A DNA stretch of 64,000 nucleotides from an uncultured Oscillospiraceae bacterium (GCA_934572335.1 CAKTKU010000001.1:1-64000); one strand, 5' to 3'. Shown: positions 50,682 to 58,530, counted from the first letter of the stretch. The notes: a model not told the origin generated them from the sequence alone. Program-made: numbers and translations.

Positions 50682-52336
50682 GCTTATTCACACCGTATGA
50701 GGGCGGCAAGCCCTATATATTCGTCAGCTACGCCCACGCGAACTCCAAGGACGTGATGGCGGTGATAACAGATATGCACGACCGGGGCTACCGCCTGTGG
50801 TACGACGAGGGCATAGAGGTCGGCAGCGAATGGCCCGAGTGCATCGCGGAGCATCTGCGCGGGGCGAGCCTTATGCTCGCGTTCATATCCAAGGCGTATA
50901 TGCGCTCCGACAACTGCCGGAGAGAGATGCACTACGCGCTCATGAAGCGCATAAAGGTCATCAACATCTTCCTTGAGGAGACGGAGATGACCCCCGGCAT
51001 GGAGATGCAGATCGGCAACATCTTTGCGCTGATGAAATACAGCATGCCGGAAAAGCTGTTTTTCGACAGACTGTATTCCGCGCCGCTGCTGACAGCGGAG
51101 ACGCTGGGCGGCGAGGATGAGGCGGAGACCGCGTCCGAGCCCGCGCCCGTTGAGGCGAAAGCGCCGGAGGAGGAAAAGCCGAAGGCGAAGAAGGCGGAAA
51201 ACGCGCGGCTGAAGGCCGAGCGCGAGGCGGAACGCGAGGAGCGCCGCGAGACAAAGCGGAAGGCGCGAAGCCGCACGCAGGAGGCGGAGGCGAAAACGCC
51301 CGCGCCGAAGAAAAAGAAGTGGACCGCCGGGCGCATAACCGGACTGGTGCTCGCGGTGCTGCTTTTCGCGGCGGTGGTCACGCTGGGTATAGTCGGTCAC
51401 TTCACGGGGCTGACGGAGCGTGTGATGATCAAGCTGAACACGCAGGAGGCGCAGCTGTTGCCAACCTCGGCAAAGGCGGAGTTTTCAAGCGAGACGTTCG
51501 AGAACATCGCGCGCGAGTATACCGGCATCGCCGAGGGGGACATATACGTGTACGACCTTGCGTCGATGACGGAGCTGCGCATTATGGGAGCGAACTTCTA
51601 CTTCGGCGATGAGGTTACGGCGGAGAGCGCGCACAGAATAGTCCCGGAGGGGACGGAGATACGCGATCTGAGCGATCTGCAATACTTCACCGGGCTGAAA
51701 ACGCTGCACATAAACGGGCAGAGCCTCAGCTCCCTTGCCACGCTGCCCGCGCTCAATCTGCAGTATCTTGACATCAGCGGCTGCCGCGTGACGTCGCTTG
51801 AGGGCGTGGGGCGGCAGACAAAGCTGCGGGAGCTGCGCGCGGCGGCGTGCCCGGTGACGGAGCTGGGCGATATACGCCAGTGCCTCGACCTGCGGCTTCT
51901 GGACCTCAGCGGCGCGAACGTGACGGATTTTTCGACGCTCAAGCCGCTGACAAAGCTGACCTCGGTGTCGCTCGCCAACTGCACGACGGCGGAGATGAAG
52001 ACCGTGCTGCGCATGAACTCCCTGACGGATGTGAGCTTCACGGACTGCGACCTGCGCGGAGGCTTCTTCAAGAGCTTCGACCGTGAAAAGGTCATCACGA
52101 GCCTTTCGCTCACGCGCTGCACGCTCGACTCTGCGGCGAACATCGCGGATTTTGAGGCGCTGACGACGCTCACGCTCATCTCCAGCGGGGAGACGCTCGA
52201 CTGGGAAGAGCTGGCGGATATGTCCGCGCTCGCGGTCGTCAATATCGACGCACCAATGGAAAGTGCCGTCACCCGCGCCCTCAGCGGAACGAATGTGACA
52301 GTGAACATACTGCCGGATGAACCGGCGGGGGAATGA
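50678..52336 (+). CDS. TIR domain - transmembrane - leucine-rich-repeat receptor-like protein
   Basis: A 552-residue protein with four parts. Residues 12-135 are a TIR domain (YIFVSYAHANSKD; WYDEGIEVGSEW; SKAYMRSDNCRREM with Glu83 in the position of the TIR NADase catalytic Glu). Residues 143-217 are a Glu/Lys/Ala-rich, probably coiled linker. One transmembrane helix spans about 218-240, with a KKKK patch on its inner side. The outer domain has degenerate leucine-rich repeats (about 330-540: LQYLDISGCRVTSL, LRLLDLSGANVTDF). The predicted layout is TIR inside and LRR outside. The GTG start overlaps the HTH gene by four bases. Ligand, NADase activity and role (defence, surface sensing) are unknown. 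Confidence 0.85.
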   Translation: MSLFTPYEGGKPYIFVSYAHANSKDVMAVITDMHDRGYRLWYDEGIEVGSEWPECIAEHLRGASLMLAFISKAYMRSDNCRREMHYALMKRIKVINIFLEETEMTPGMEMQIGNIFALMKYSMPEKLFFDRLYSAPLLTAETLGGEDEAETASEPAPVEAKAPEEEKPKAKKAENARLKAEREAEREERRETKRKARSRTQEAEAKTPAPKKKKWTAGRITGLVLAVLLFAAVVTLGIVGHFTGLTERVMIKLNTQEAQLLPTSAKAEFSSETFENIAREYTGIAEGDIYVYDLASMTELRIMGANFYFGDEVTAESAHRIVPEGTEIRDLSDLQYFTGLKTLHINGQSLSSLATLPALNLQYLDISGCRVTSLEGVGRQTKLRELRAAACPVTELGDIRQCLDLRLLDLSGANVTDFSTLKPLTKLTSVSLANCTTAEMKTVLRMNSLTDVSFTDCDLRGGFFKSFDREKVITSLSLTRCTLDSAANIADFEALTTLTLISSGETLDWEELADMSALAVVNIDAPMESAVTRALSGTNVTVNILPDEPAGE

Positions 52337-52348
52337 TATTAAAAAATG

Positions 52349-52381
52349 CTGCCTTTTGGAGAGATAGAATCCAAAAGGCAG
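52349..52381 (+). terminator. Terminator after the TIR gene
   Basis: A perfect 12-bp stem (CTGCCTTTTGGA/TCCAAAAGGCAG) with a 9-base loop, then TA and seven T residues. It marks the left edge of the AT-rich insert. Confidence 0.93.
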
Positions 52382-52476
52382 TATTTTTTTGTTTAAAAGG
52401 TATAAAAGAATTGTAAATCAATTCCGCGCGAGTTATAATAAACTATAATAAAGATAAATGAAATGAGTAATGTAAA

Positions 52477-53427
52477 ATGGACAACGAGACTATATTATTA
52501 ATACTCATATTAACTATAATTGTAGTTGTGGATGTCGTGCTTTTTGTCAGCATAGTAAGCAAAAAGAAAGAGAAAAAGAGGCAAAAAGCGCGCGAGGATG
52601 AACTGATGCGTAAAGAAAGAGAAAAAGAGCGGGAGGAAAAGAAAGAGAAACGTAGAATATCATTTGAAGAAGAAAAACAGAATCTGAATTGGAGAATCAA
52701 ATATGTTGCACAATACAGTGATTCGGTCAAAAGAGTTGAGAGGTTAAATAGGCGGACAGGTTTTAAGCAGGTTCAAGAAAAAGTTGAATATGTTCACTCA
52801 TGCAGTTCATTGAAAGAATATGAACAGCTAGGAGTTTATAAAGTGCTCTCAGAGTACGCCTACAATAACAGGGAAAGAATATATGAATTGGAGGTGGCAG
52901 TAAAATATAATCAAGAGAATATGCCTAAATACAATGAGGCTTACGGCAAAATAGTGGAGAATGCAGAGAAAGAGAACCTTGGAGATAGCTTTTATGAAAT
53001 AGAGATGAAAATGATTGAGTCAAGAAAGCTTTCGCCCATCACAGATTTTGAAGTTGTATTGACAAAGACATATGTATCGCCAAAAGGAAAGAAGAATTAT
53101 AGCGATTCATGGACGTTTACAAGAGAAGAAGTACATAGTGCGATTAAATCATATGAGCGTAGAATGGAACGGGAACTGAAGAAGAAAACGACGAATGAAT
53201 ATGAACGATCAAAAATGACCGCATCGCTAAGATATGACGTGATGAAAAGAGATGGTTTTCGATGCGCTATCTGTGGTCGTACAGCAGAAGATGGTGTAAA
53301 GCTTCACGTAGACCATATAAAGCCGATAGCTAAGGGTGGGAAAACAGAGATTAAAAATCTGAGAACTCTTTGTGACATATGCAATCATGGGAAGAGAGAC
53401 AAATATGATTCCGAAGGAATCAATTAG
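52477..53427 (+). CDS. Membrane-anchored HNH endonuclease
   Basis: A 316-residue protein with one N-terminal membrane helix (residues 5-28), a very charged Lys/Glu coiled coil (29-70), a middle region of unknown fold, and a C-terminal HNH nuclease domain (about 250-308). The domain has the zinc pair CAIC (C263, C266), catalytic VDH (D279, H280), Asn294 and CDIC (C299, C302), so the nuclease looks intact. Its DNA is far more AT-rich than the neighbours (many AGA and ATA codons), pointing to transfer. No good ribosome-binding site precedes the ATG. The target is unknown; a defence role is inference. Confidence 0.82.
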   Translation: MDNETILLILILTIIVVVDVVLFVSIVSKKKEKKRQKAREDELMRKEREKEREEKKEKRRISFEEEKQNLNWRIKYVAQYSDSVKRVERLNRRTGFKQVQEKVEYVHSCSSLKEYEQLGVYKVLSEYAYNNRERIYELEVAVKYNQENMPKYNEAYGKIVENAEKENLGDSFYEIEMKMIESRKLSPITDFEVVLTKTYVSPKGKKNYSDSWTFTREEVHSAIKSYERRMERELKKKTTNEYERSKMTASLRYDVMKRDGFRCAICGRTAEDGVKLHVDHIKPIAKGGKTEIKNLRTLCDICNHGKRDKYDSEGIN

Positions 53428-53550
53428 GACACAAAATCTGAAATATATACACATACGTCAACCATCAGACCTGACATGCCGCATGCGGATTTGGCGATAG
53501 ATATTGGAGACAGAGAGCTTTTCCATAAAGGAGAAAGCATTGTATAGTCG

Positions 53551-54576
53551 TTATTCATCGCAGATGTTGTCGCTTTCTTCTAAAGCAAGTTCCGCCAACT
53601 CCTGGAGTTTATCTTTTAGTAGCTTTTTATCCGGCAAGCAGAGAGTATAATCCGAAACCAATGTTGGAGACATACTGCGGCTCAAAGCATATTCAACAAC
53701 AGCATCATCCTTGCTCGCGCACAGTATCAGCCCCACGCTTGGATTTTCATTTGGCTTTTTCACATCTCTGTCTAGTGCTTCAAGATAGAAATTGATTTGC
53801 CCAATATGTTCAGGCTTAAACTTGCCGATTTTCAATTCAATGGGAACAAGACAAGATAACGCGCGATTATAGAACAACAGATCAATAAAGAAATCCTGTC
53901 CGCCGACTTGCACCCGGTATTCCTCACCGATAAAGGTGAAGTCTTTACCGAATTCCAAAATGAATTGCTTTAGGTTTTCAATTATTGCTTTTCTGAAATT
54001 GTGTTCAGAATATTGTTCTGGTAAATCGAGAAATTCCAACACATATGTGTCGAGAATACTATTGCGGACATTCTGCGGCACAAGCTCAGGCGGCTGCTTC
54101 CCGGACGATAACATATATCGTTCATAATAAGAACTATCCAGCTGTCTTTCAAGCTCACGGGAGGAATAATGATTTTTTGCTGCGAAAGCCACGTAAAAAT
54201 CCCGCTCTTCCTTGCTCTTGGCTTTCGACATAATTAAAAGATGATTTGTCCAGCTGATTTGTGTCAGCAGTGCTGACACAAATTCATCATCCCGATATGT
54301 CTCATAGAATTGCCTCATTCTATATAATCCGCGTCGGGTGAATCCTTTTAATGTAGGAGCGGTCTTAGAAATATAGGCGGCGACCTCATCAATGATCTTG
54401 TCGCCAAAAGATGATCCCGCGCAAAGACCCGAAAGATATTTGCCCACTTCCCAATACATTTGGATAAGCTCAGCATTGACCGCTTTCAAAGCTCGGCCTC
54501 TGGCATTTTCGATTATTGAGATAACAGCGCCGAAGTCGTTAGTATCGTTAACATTTGAAATTGATTCTTTTGACAT
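53551..54576 (-). CDS. YhcG-type PD-(D/E)XK nuclease, DUF1016 N-terminal domain
   Basis: A 341-residue protein with a helical DUF1016 N-terminal domain (about 15-165) and a C-terminal PD-(D/E)XK nuclease domain: Glu200, Asp232 (in FFIDLLFYN) and IELK (Glu247, Lys249) form the expected active site. Relatives often lie near restriction systems or mobile elements. It is in the same AT-rich insert as the HNH gene, converging on it, with 123 bases between the stop codons and no gene in that gap. Confidence 0.9.
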   Translation of the reverse strand: MSKESISNVNDTNDFGAVISIIENARGRALKAVNAELIQMYWEVGKYLSGLCAGSSFGDKIIDEVAAYISKTAPTLKGFTRRGLYRMRQFYETYRDDEFVSALLTQISWTNHLLIMSKAKSKEERDFYVAFAAKNHYSSRELERQLDSSYYERYMLSSGKQPPELVPQNVRNSILDTYVLEFLDLPEQYSEHNFRKAIIENLKQFILEFGKDFTFIGEEYRVQVGGQDFFIDLLFYNRALSCLVPIELKIGKFKPEHIGQINFYLEALDRDVKKPNENPSVGLILCASKDDAVVEYALSRSMSPTLVSDYTLCLPDKKLLKDKLQELAELALEESDNICDE

Positions 54577-54599
54577 AAACTCACCCTACAATATTATTG

Positions 54600-54631
54600 G
54601 GGCTGTAACGATTTTTATTTCGTTACAGCCC
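54600..54631 (-). terminator. Hairpin between acyltransferase-like gene and YhcG gene
   Basis: A perfect 12-bp stem (GGGCTGTAACGA and complement) with an 8-base loop. No clear T run on the minus strand. It lies at the right edge of the AT-rich insert. Confidence 0.6.
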
Positions 54632-54652
54632 TTTGAAACATATATGCAGCTA

Positions 54653-55531
54653 TCAGTACACGTCCTCGACGACCTTCGTGGGGGGCGCTTCGAGAATTTC
54701 GGGGTGCTGGAAGAGATAGCGGATCGCCTGGAGGAACTGGGCGTAATAATGCCCGTCGACGGTGCGCTCGTCCATGACGAATTTGCAGTCGACATACTTG
54801 TGGTCGACGACCTGACCGTGGCGGTCGATCTCATAGGCGTGGCGCTTAGAGCCGAACGCGATGAACACGGGCAGCGTGCCGAAGTTGTAGATATGGTGGA
54901 AGATGGGCCCGATGCGCAGGGAGCCGACATCGGTGATGATCATGGAGCCGTGGAACGGGCTCGCGTCCACAAGGCTCTGCGGCAGCCAGCCGAAGTAGTC
55001 CATAACGCGCAGAATGCACAGCGCGAAGCGCAGCAGGAAGCGCGGCGCTTTGCACAGCGACTCCGCCACGTCCTCGGTGTTGTTGTTGCCCTCAGAGGTC
55101 TTTATCTCGTCTATCTTCTCGTTCATCTTGCGGTAAACATCGAAGATGGTGTCCGTCGGCTCAAAGACGACCTTGATGGTGGTCTCCGTCGCGTCGAGGG
55201 AGATGGCGCGCTTGACGGTCATGACGATCTCGATATTATCTCTCGCGTAAATGCGCCGCCCGACGACGAAGCGGTTGATGCCCGGCAGCATGGATATGCC
55301 GCGTATGTAAGCTGCGATGATGAAGTGCAGAATGCCGATGCCCTTGTACCCCGCGACGCGCAGCTGGCGCAGGCGGCGGTCAAGCGCCGTGACCTCAAAG
55401 CTCTCTTCATACTGGTTGCAGGCGTCGTTGCGCGTGGGCATTATGAAAGGAATGAATTTGGCAAAGGCGGGCAGGGAACGCAGAAGCCGCCCCTCCTTGC
55501 GGTCGCCGTAGCGGCGCTTATACTTGCTCAT
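54653..55531 (-). CDS. E2/chloramphenicol-acetyltransferase-fold protein with altered active site
   Basis: A 292-residue protein resembling the catalytic domain of 2-oxoacid dehydrogenase E2 acyltransferases. The C-terminal active-site segment reads DERTVDG (residues 254-260), where active E2 and CAT enzymes have DHRxxDG, so the catalytic His is replaced by Glu. There is no lipoyl domain and no E1/E3 genes nearby. It may have another acyl-transfer or binding role, or be inactive. Minus-strand promoter TTGTAA-17-TATAAT lies at 55670-55642. Confidence 0.75.
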   Translation of the reverse strand: MSKYKRRYGDRKEGRLLRSLPAFAKFIPFIMPTRNDACNQYEESFEVTALDRRLRQLRVAGYKGIGILHFIIAAYIRGISMLPGINRFVVGRRIYARDNIEIVMTVKRAISLDATETTIKVVFEPTDTIFDVYRKMNEKIDEIKTSEGNNNTEDVAESLCKAPRFLLRFALCILRVMDYFGWLPQSLVDASPFHGSMIITDVGSLRIGPIFHHIYNFGTLPVFIAFGSKRHAYEIDRHGQVVDHKYVDCKFVMDERTVDGHYYAQFLQAIRYLFQHPEILEAPPTKVVEDVY

Positions 55532-55609
55532 TTCTTTTTCCTCCGTATATGTGCGCGGCAGAAGCGCGCCGGAATTTAAGGCAGTGCCGCGCGCAGCATG
55601 GCGGCGGCA

Positions 55610-55708
55610 GGGCTTTCGCTTTCAAAATTTGAAGCATTGTTATTATACAGGCATTCTTATAATATTACAAGCCCAAGTTGCAAAATTTAAAAATTTTGGC
55701 GAAAGCCC
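55610..55708. repeat. Long inverted repeat with about 60-base loop
   Basis: GGGCTTTCGC plus AAAATTT (55610-55630) is repeated in inverse as AAATTTTG plus GCGAAAGCCC (about 55691-55708). The loop holds the promoter of the acyltransferase-like gene. It could be a small mobile-element remnant or a regulatory structure. The 55532-55722 interval holds no gene. Confidence 0.65.
55642..55670 (-). promoter_or_regulatory. Sigma-A promoter for the acyltransferase-like gene
   Basis: TTGTAA (55670-55665) and TATAAT (55647-55642) on the minus strand, 17 bases apart, inside the loop of the inverted repeat. Confidence 0.65.
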
Positions 55709-55722
55709 TCGCTTGTCCGCGG

Positions 55723-56244
55723 TCAGCCCCATATGGCACGGCACACCCATGCCGCCGCGGCAAAGCTCACAGCGTCAGCAAAGAGCGCGGCGGGTATCGC
55801 CCAGCGGGTGGAGCGCACGCGCGCCGCGCCGAAGTACACGGCAATGACATAAAACGTCGTCTCACTGGAGGAGAGCATGACGGCGGCGGTGCGCCCGGGG
55901 AGGGAGTCCGCGCCGCAGCGCTGCATTATCTCCGCCGCCGCGCCCAGCGCGCCGGAGCCCGACAGCGGGCGCAGCAGCAAAAGCAGCGCCGTCTCCTCCG
56001 GGATGCCGAGGCGCGACAGCACGGGCGCGGCGAGACGCGCGAACATCTCCGGCAGGGCGGAGGCGCGAAGAAGGTAGATCGCCGCGAAAAGCACCGTCAG
56101 CGCGGGCAGCATGTCCGCCGCGGTCTTCATCCCGCGGCGCGCGCCGTCGGTCATCGCGCCCATGACGTCAACGCCATTCAGCACCGCCGCGAGCACGACT
56201 GCCGCCGTGATGAGCGCCGGCAGCAGCGAGAGCATGCGGCTCAT
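55723..56244 (-). CDS. spmB: Spore maturation protein B
   Basis: Membrane protein of the nucleoside-transporter 'Gate' family needed for spore-core dehydration together with SpmA. The 173-residue product has about five hydrophobic helices and the family block RPLSGSGALGAAAEIM, then SSSETTFYVIAVYFGA. I start at the ATG at 56244, eight bases after GAGGAGG, overlapping the spmA stop by four bases; the ATG at 56250 is too close to the ribosome-binding site. Confidence 0.9.
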   Translation of the reverse strand: MSRMLSLLPALITAAVVLAAVLNGVDVMGAMTDGARRGMKTAADMLPALTVLFAAIYLLRASALPEMFARLAAPVLSRLGIPEETALLLLLRPLSGSGALGAAAEIMQRCGADSLPGRTAAVMLSSSETTFYVIAVYFGAARVRSTRWAIPAALFADAVSFAAAAWVCRAIWG

Positions 56245-56813
56245 CGCCATACCCTCCTCAGCACTGCCGCCGCGCCCAGCCCCGCCGCGAACGACACGAG
56301 CGAGCACAGCCACACCGTCGGCAGGATGTCGAACGGTGCTTCCGCCCCGCAGGACGCGCGCACGGCGGCGACGGTCGTGGGGATGAGCTGGAGCGAGGCG
56401 GTGTTTATCACCGCCAGCAGACACAGCTCGTCCGTGGCGCTGCCGTCGGGGGAGAGGCGCTGCATCCCCTGCGCGGCGCGTATGCCCGCAGGTGTCGCGG
56501 CATTGCCGAGCCCCATGAGGTTCGCGGTGACGTTCTCTGTGAGCGCTTCCATGACCTCCGGCTCTTTTGCCGCGCGGGGAAAGAGCCGCCGCAGCGGACG
56601 GCGCAGCACCCGCGCGAGCGCCCCGGCAGCCCCGGCGCGCTCCGCCAGCTCCATCACGGCGCTCCAGAAGCAGATGCTGCCCGTGACGGAAATGACGAAC
56701 TCCACCGCGGCTTGCGCCCCGTCGAGCAGGACGTTCCCGTCGGGAACCGGCGAGAAGAAAAGGCAAATACAGGGGATGACGAGAAGAAAAGCAAGAATGT
56801 AAGAGAATGACAT
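56241..56813 (-). CDS. spmA: Spore maturation protein A
   Basis: Partner of SpmB. The 190-residue membrane protein has the Gate-domain block NLMGLGNAATPAGI and TDELCLLAVINTASLQLIP near the middle, and several hydrophobic helices. spmA-spmB are usually expressed in the forespore. With sigG it places the organism among sporulating Clostridia. Confidence 0.92.
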   Translation of the reverse strand: MSFSYILAFLLVIPCICLFFSPVPDGNVLLDGAQAAVEFVISVTGSICFWSAVMELAERAGAAGALARVLRRPLRRLFPRAAKEPEVMEALTENVTANLMGLGNAATPAGIRAAQGMQRLSPDGSATDELCLLAVINTASLQLIPTTVAAVRASCGAEAPFDILPTVWLCSLVSFAAGLGAAAVLRRVWR

Positions 56814-56896
56814 GGCAAAATGACTGAATTCCGCGTCGAAAAATGTCGACGAAATGAATAGAATGTTAATTCTTTGATGAAAATAGGAAAATTTAG

Positions 56897-56924
56897 TTGA
56901 CTGGATGAGATTTCATGCTATAAT
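56897..56924 (+). promoter_or_regulatory. Sigma-A promoter for the AbrB/SpoVT gene
   Basis: TTGACT (56897-56902), 16 bases, TATAAT (56919-56924), about 75 bases before the ATG at 57001. Confidence 0.85.
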
Positions 56925-57000
56925 ACAGGTAGGTAAAGCAGGTCTAAGGAGAGAGACCGCTGATACCAAAAATCTGCAACAAGAAAAGGAGCGTAGAAAG

Positions 57001-57246
57001 ATGAAATCTACCGGTATTGTGCGTAAAGTTGATGAGCTCGGCCGTATTGTTCTGCCCATAGAGATGCGCCGCACGCTCGACATCGCGGAGAAAGATGCAT
57101 TAGAGATATATGTGGAGGGAGAAGACATTATTCTTCACAAGTATCAGGCAGCCTGCGTGTTCTGCGACAGCGTGAAGGAGATCCTCCCCTACAAGGGAAG
57201 GTTCGTCTGCCCCGAGTGCATCAAGAAGCTTCAGGAGATCGTCTGA
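57001..57246 (+). CDS. AbrB/SpoVT-family transition-state regulator with zinc-ribbon tail
   Basis: An 81-residue DNA-binding protein. The N-terminal swapped-hairpin AbrB domain reads STGIVRKVDELGRIVLPIEM; the C-terminal part has two Cys pairs (CVFC and CPEC) that could bind zinc and mediate oligomerisation. It probably controls growth-phase or sporulation genes. The start is the ATG at 57001 with AAGGAG 9 bases upstream; the in-frame codon at 56905 lies inside the promoter region and is not used. Confidence 0.92.
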   Translation: MKSTGIVRKVDELGRIVLPIEMRRTLDIAEKDALEIYVEGEDIILHKYQAACVFCDSVKEILPYKGRFVCPECIKKLQEIV

Positions 57247-57292
57247 GCAATCACCAAGCGGACTTACCTAAAGCAACCAGGACCAAGACAAT

Positions 57293-57334
57293 AAGAACTG
57301 CTCCGCCGACGTACAGCCAGGCAGGGCAGTTCTT
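57293..57334 (+). terminator. Terminator after the AbrB/SpoVT gene
   Basis: 9-bp arms AAGAACTGC/GCAGTTCTT with a 24-base loop that has some internal pairing, followed by CGTTTTTG. Confidence 0.7.
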
Positions 57335-57358
57335 CGTTTTTGTGCCACTGAAACATAT

Positions 57359-57400
57359 ACCCCATCAATTACCGGTAATAGTTCCGGGAATTGATGGGGT
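57359..57400. repeat. Strong long hairpin downstream of the AbrB/SpoVT terminator
   Basis: A perfect 12-bp stem (ACCCCATCAATT / AATTGATGGGGT) with an inner CCGG/CCGG stem. It is not followed by a T run on either strand. It lies between the regulator and the converging methyltransferase gene; function unknown. Confidence 0.6.
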
Positions 57401-57435
57401 GAATTATTATGCGTACCGGGATGGGAAATAAATTT

Positions 57436-58152
57436 CTAAACACGGTGATATATACGCCGGTATTCGTCGGATTCACCCCCGTCAGAGGTCGAAAGGATGA
57501 GCGGCGGCTCTATCTTCAGCCCCGGTTTTCCGCCGCGCCGCCCCTCGACGAGGACGAGCGAGGGCGCGCTCTCCGCGCGCGGCTGCACGCAGCGAAGGCG
57601 CTTCGGCTCCATGCCGTGCGCGCTCATGCACGCGAAAATCTCGCCCAGCCGCTCCGGCCGATGGACGAGAGAGAAGCCGCCGCCCGTGCGCAGCAGCCAC
57701 TGCGCCGCGGCGCATATGTCGTCAAGTGTGCAGCTCGTCTCCCCGCGCGCCGCGGCGCGCGCGGTGTCGGAGGGGGTCTTGCCGTGGCCGACGGGGAAAT
57801 ACGGCGGGTTCGCCGCGGCGAGATCAAATGACCCCGCGGCAAAAAGCTCCCGCACGCGGCGAATGTCGCCGCAGAGCATATCCGCGCGCTCCGTCAGCGC
57901 GTTTTCCGCCATGTTCGCGCGCGCAAGCTCCACCGCCTCCGGCACAAGCTCCAGCCCCGTCATGTGCAGCCGCGGCGAGCGCGTGAGCAGCAGCAGCGAT
58001 ATAGCGCCCGACGCACAGCCAAGGTCAATGCCGCGGCGGGCGGATGCGGTGTTCACAAAGTCCGCCAGCAGCACGCAGTCCGTGCCGAGCTTGAAATGCT
58101 CCGCCTGCGCAAAGCGCGGCCCGCCCGGCCACAGCTCGCAGAAGTCAGCCAT
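57436..58152 (-). CDS. tRNA1(Val) (adenine(37)-N6)-methyltransferase-like protein
   Basis: SAM-dependent methyltransferase of the TrmN6/YfiC type, 238 residues. The SAM-binding motif is GIDLGCASGAISLLL near residue 45 and the catalytic NPPY reads AANPPYFP near 115, as in N6-adenine methylases. The start is the ATG at 58152, with GGAGG nine bases upstream; longer in-frame readings run across the ferredoxin terminator and the ferredoxin gene. The RNA target is inferred from the family. Confidence 0.85.
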   Translation of the reverse strand: MADFCELWPGGPRFAQAEHFKLGTDCVLLADFVNTASARRGIDLGCASGAISLLLLTRSPRLHMTGLELVPEAVELARANMAENALTERADMLCGDIRRVRELFAAGSFDLAAANPPYFPVGHGKTPSDTARAAARGETSCTLDDICAAAQWLLRTGGGFSLVHRPERLGEIFACMSAHGMEPKRLRCVQPRAESAPSLVLVEGRRGGKPGLKIEPPLILSTSDGGESDEYRRIYHRV

Positions 58153-58226
58153 AGAAACAATCCTCCAAACGGCAAATACGAAAAACGGGACGGCCGCGCC
58201 GCCCCGGAAAAATACGATATTAAGAC

Positions 58227-58254
58227 ACACGGGACGGTCGATACCGTCCCGTGT
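58227..58254 (-). terminator. Terminator after the ferredoxin gene
   Basis: A perfect 12-bp stem ACACGGGACGGT / ACCGTCCCGTGT with a 4-base loop. The minus-strand tail is only moderately T-rich. Confidence 0.8.
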
Positions 58255-58264
58255 TGTCTCAGAA

Positions 58265-58435
58265 TTACTCCTGAACGATCGCCTCAGCAGGGCACTGAGC
58301 CGCGCAGGCGCCGCACTCCAGGCACTTGTCCTGGTCGATAACGTAGTGCAGGTCACCCATGTCGATCGCTTCAGCAGGGCACTGAGCTGCGCAGGAACCG
58401 CAGGACAGGCACTCGTCGGTAATAACAAAAGCCAT
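58265..58435 (-). CDS. Dicluster 4Fe-4S ferredoxin
   Basis: A 56-residue clostridial-type ferredoxin with two CxxCxxCxxxCP motifs (CLSCGSCAAQCP and CLECGACAAQCP), holding two 4Fe-4S clusters for low-potential electron transfer in anaerobic metabolism. The start is the ATG at 58435 with GGAGG upstream. Own promoter and terminator. Confidence 0.96.
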   Translation of the reverse strand: MAFVITDECLSCGSCAAQCPAEAIDMGDLHYVIDQDKCLECGACAAQCPAEAIVQE

Positions 58436-58502
58436 AGTGTTACCTCCGTATGTATATTTGGCATCTGCCCGCGCAGACGGACAGACGACCTTTCCACTGC
58501 AC

Positions 58503-58530
58503 ATTGTAACACAGAAAATCAAAAAATCAA
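58503..58530 (-). promoter_or_regulatory. Sigma-A promoter for ferredoxin
   Basis: TTGATT (58530-58525) and TACAAT (58508-58503) on the minus strand with a 16-base spacer. Confidence 0.7.

Noticed and set aside
50385..52336. Calling the HTH-TIR pair a proven abortive-infection system
   Set aside because: Only domain architecture and coupling are visible; no known defence partner (for example an Argonaute, Thoeris ThsA or CBASS cyclase gene) is adjacent.
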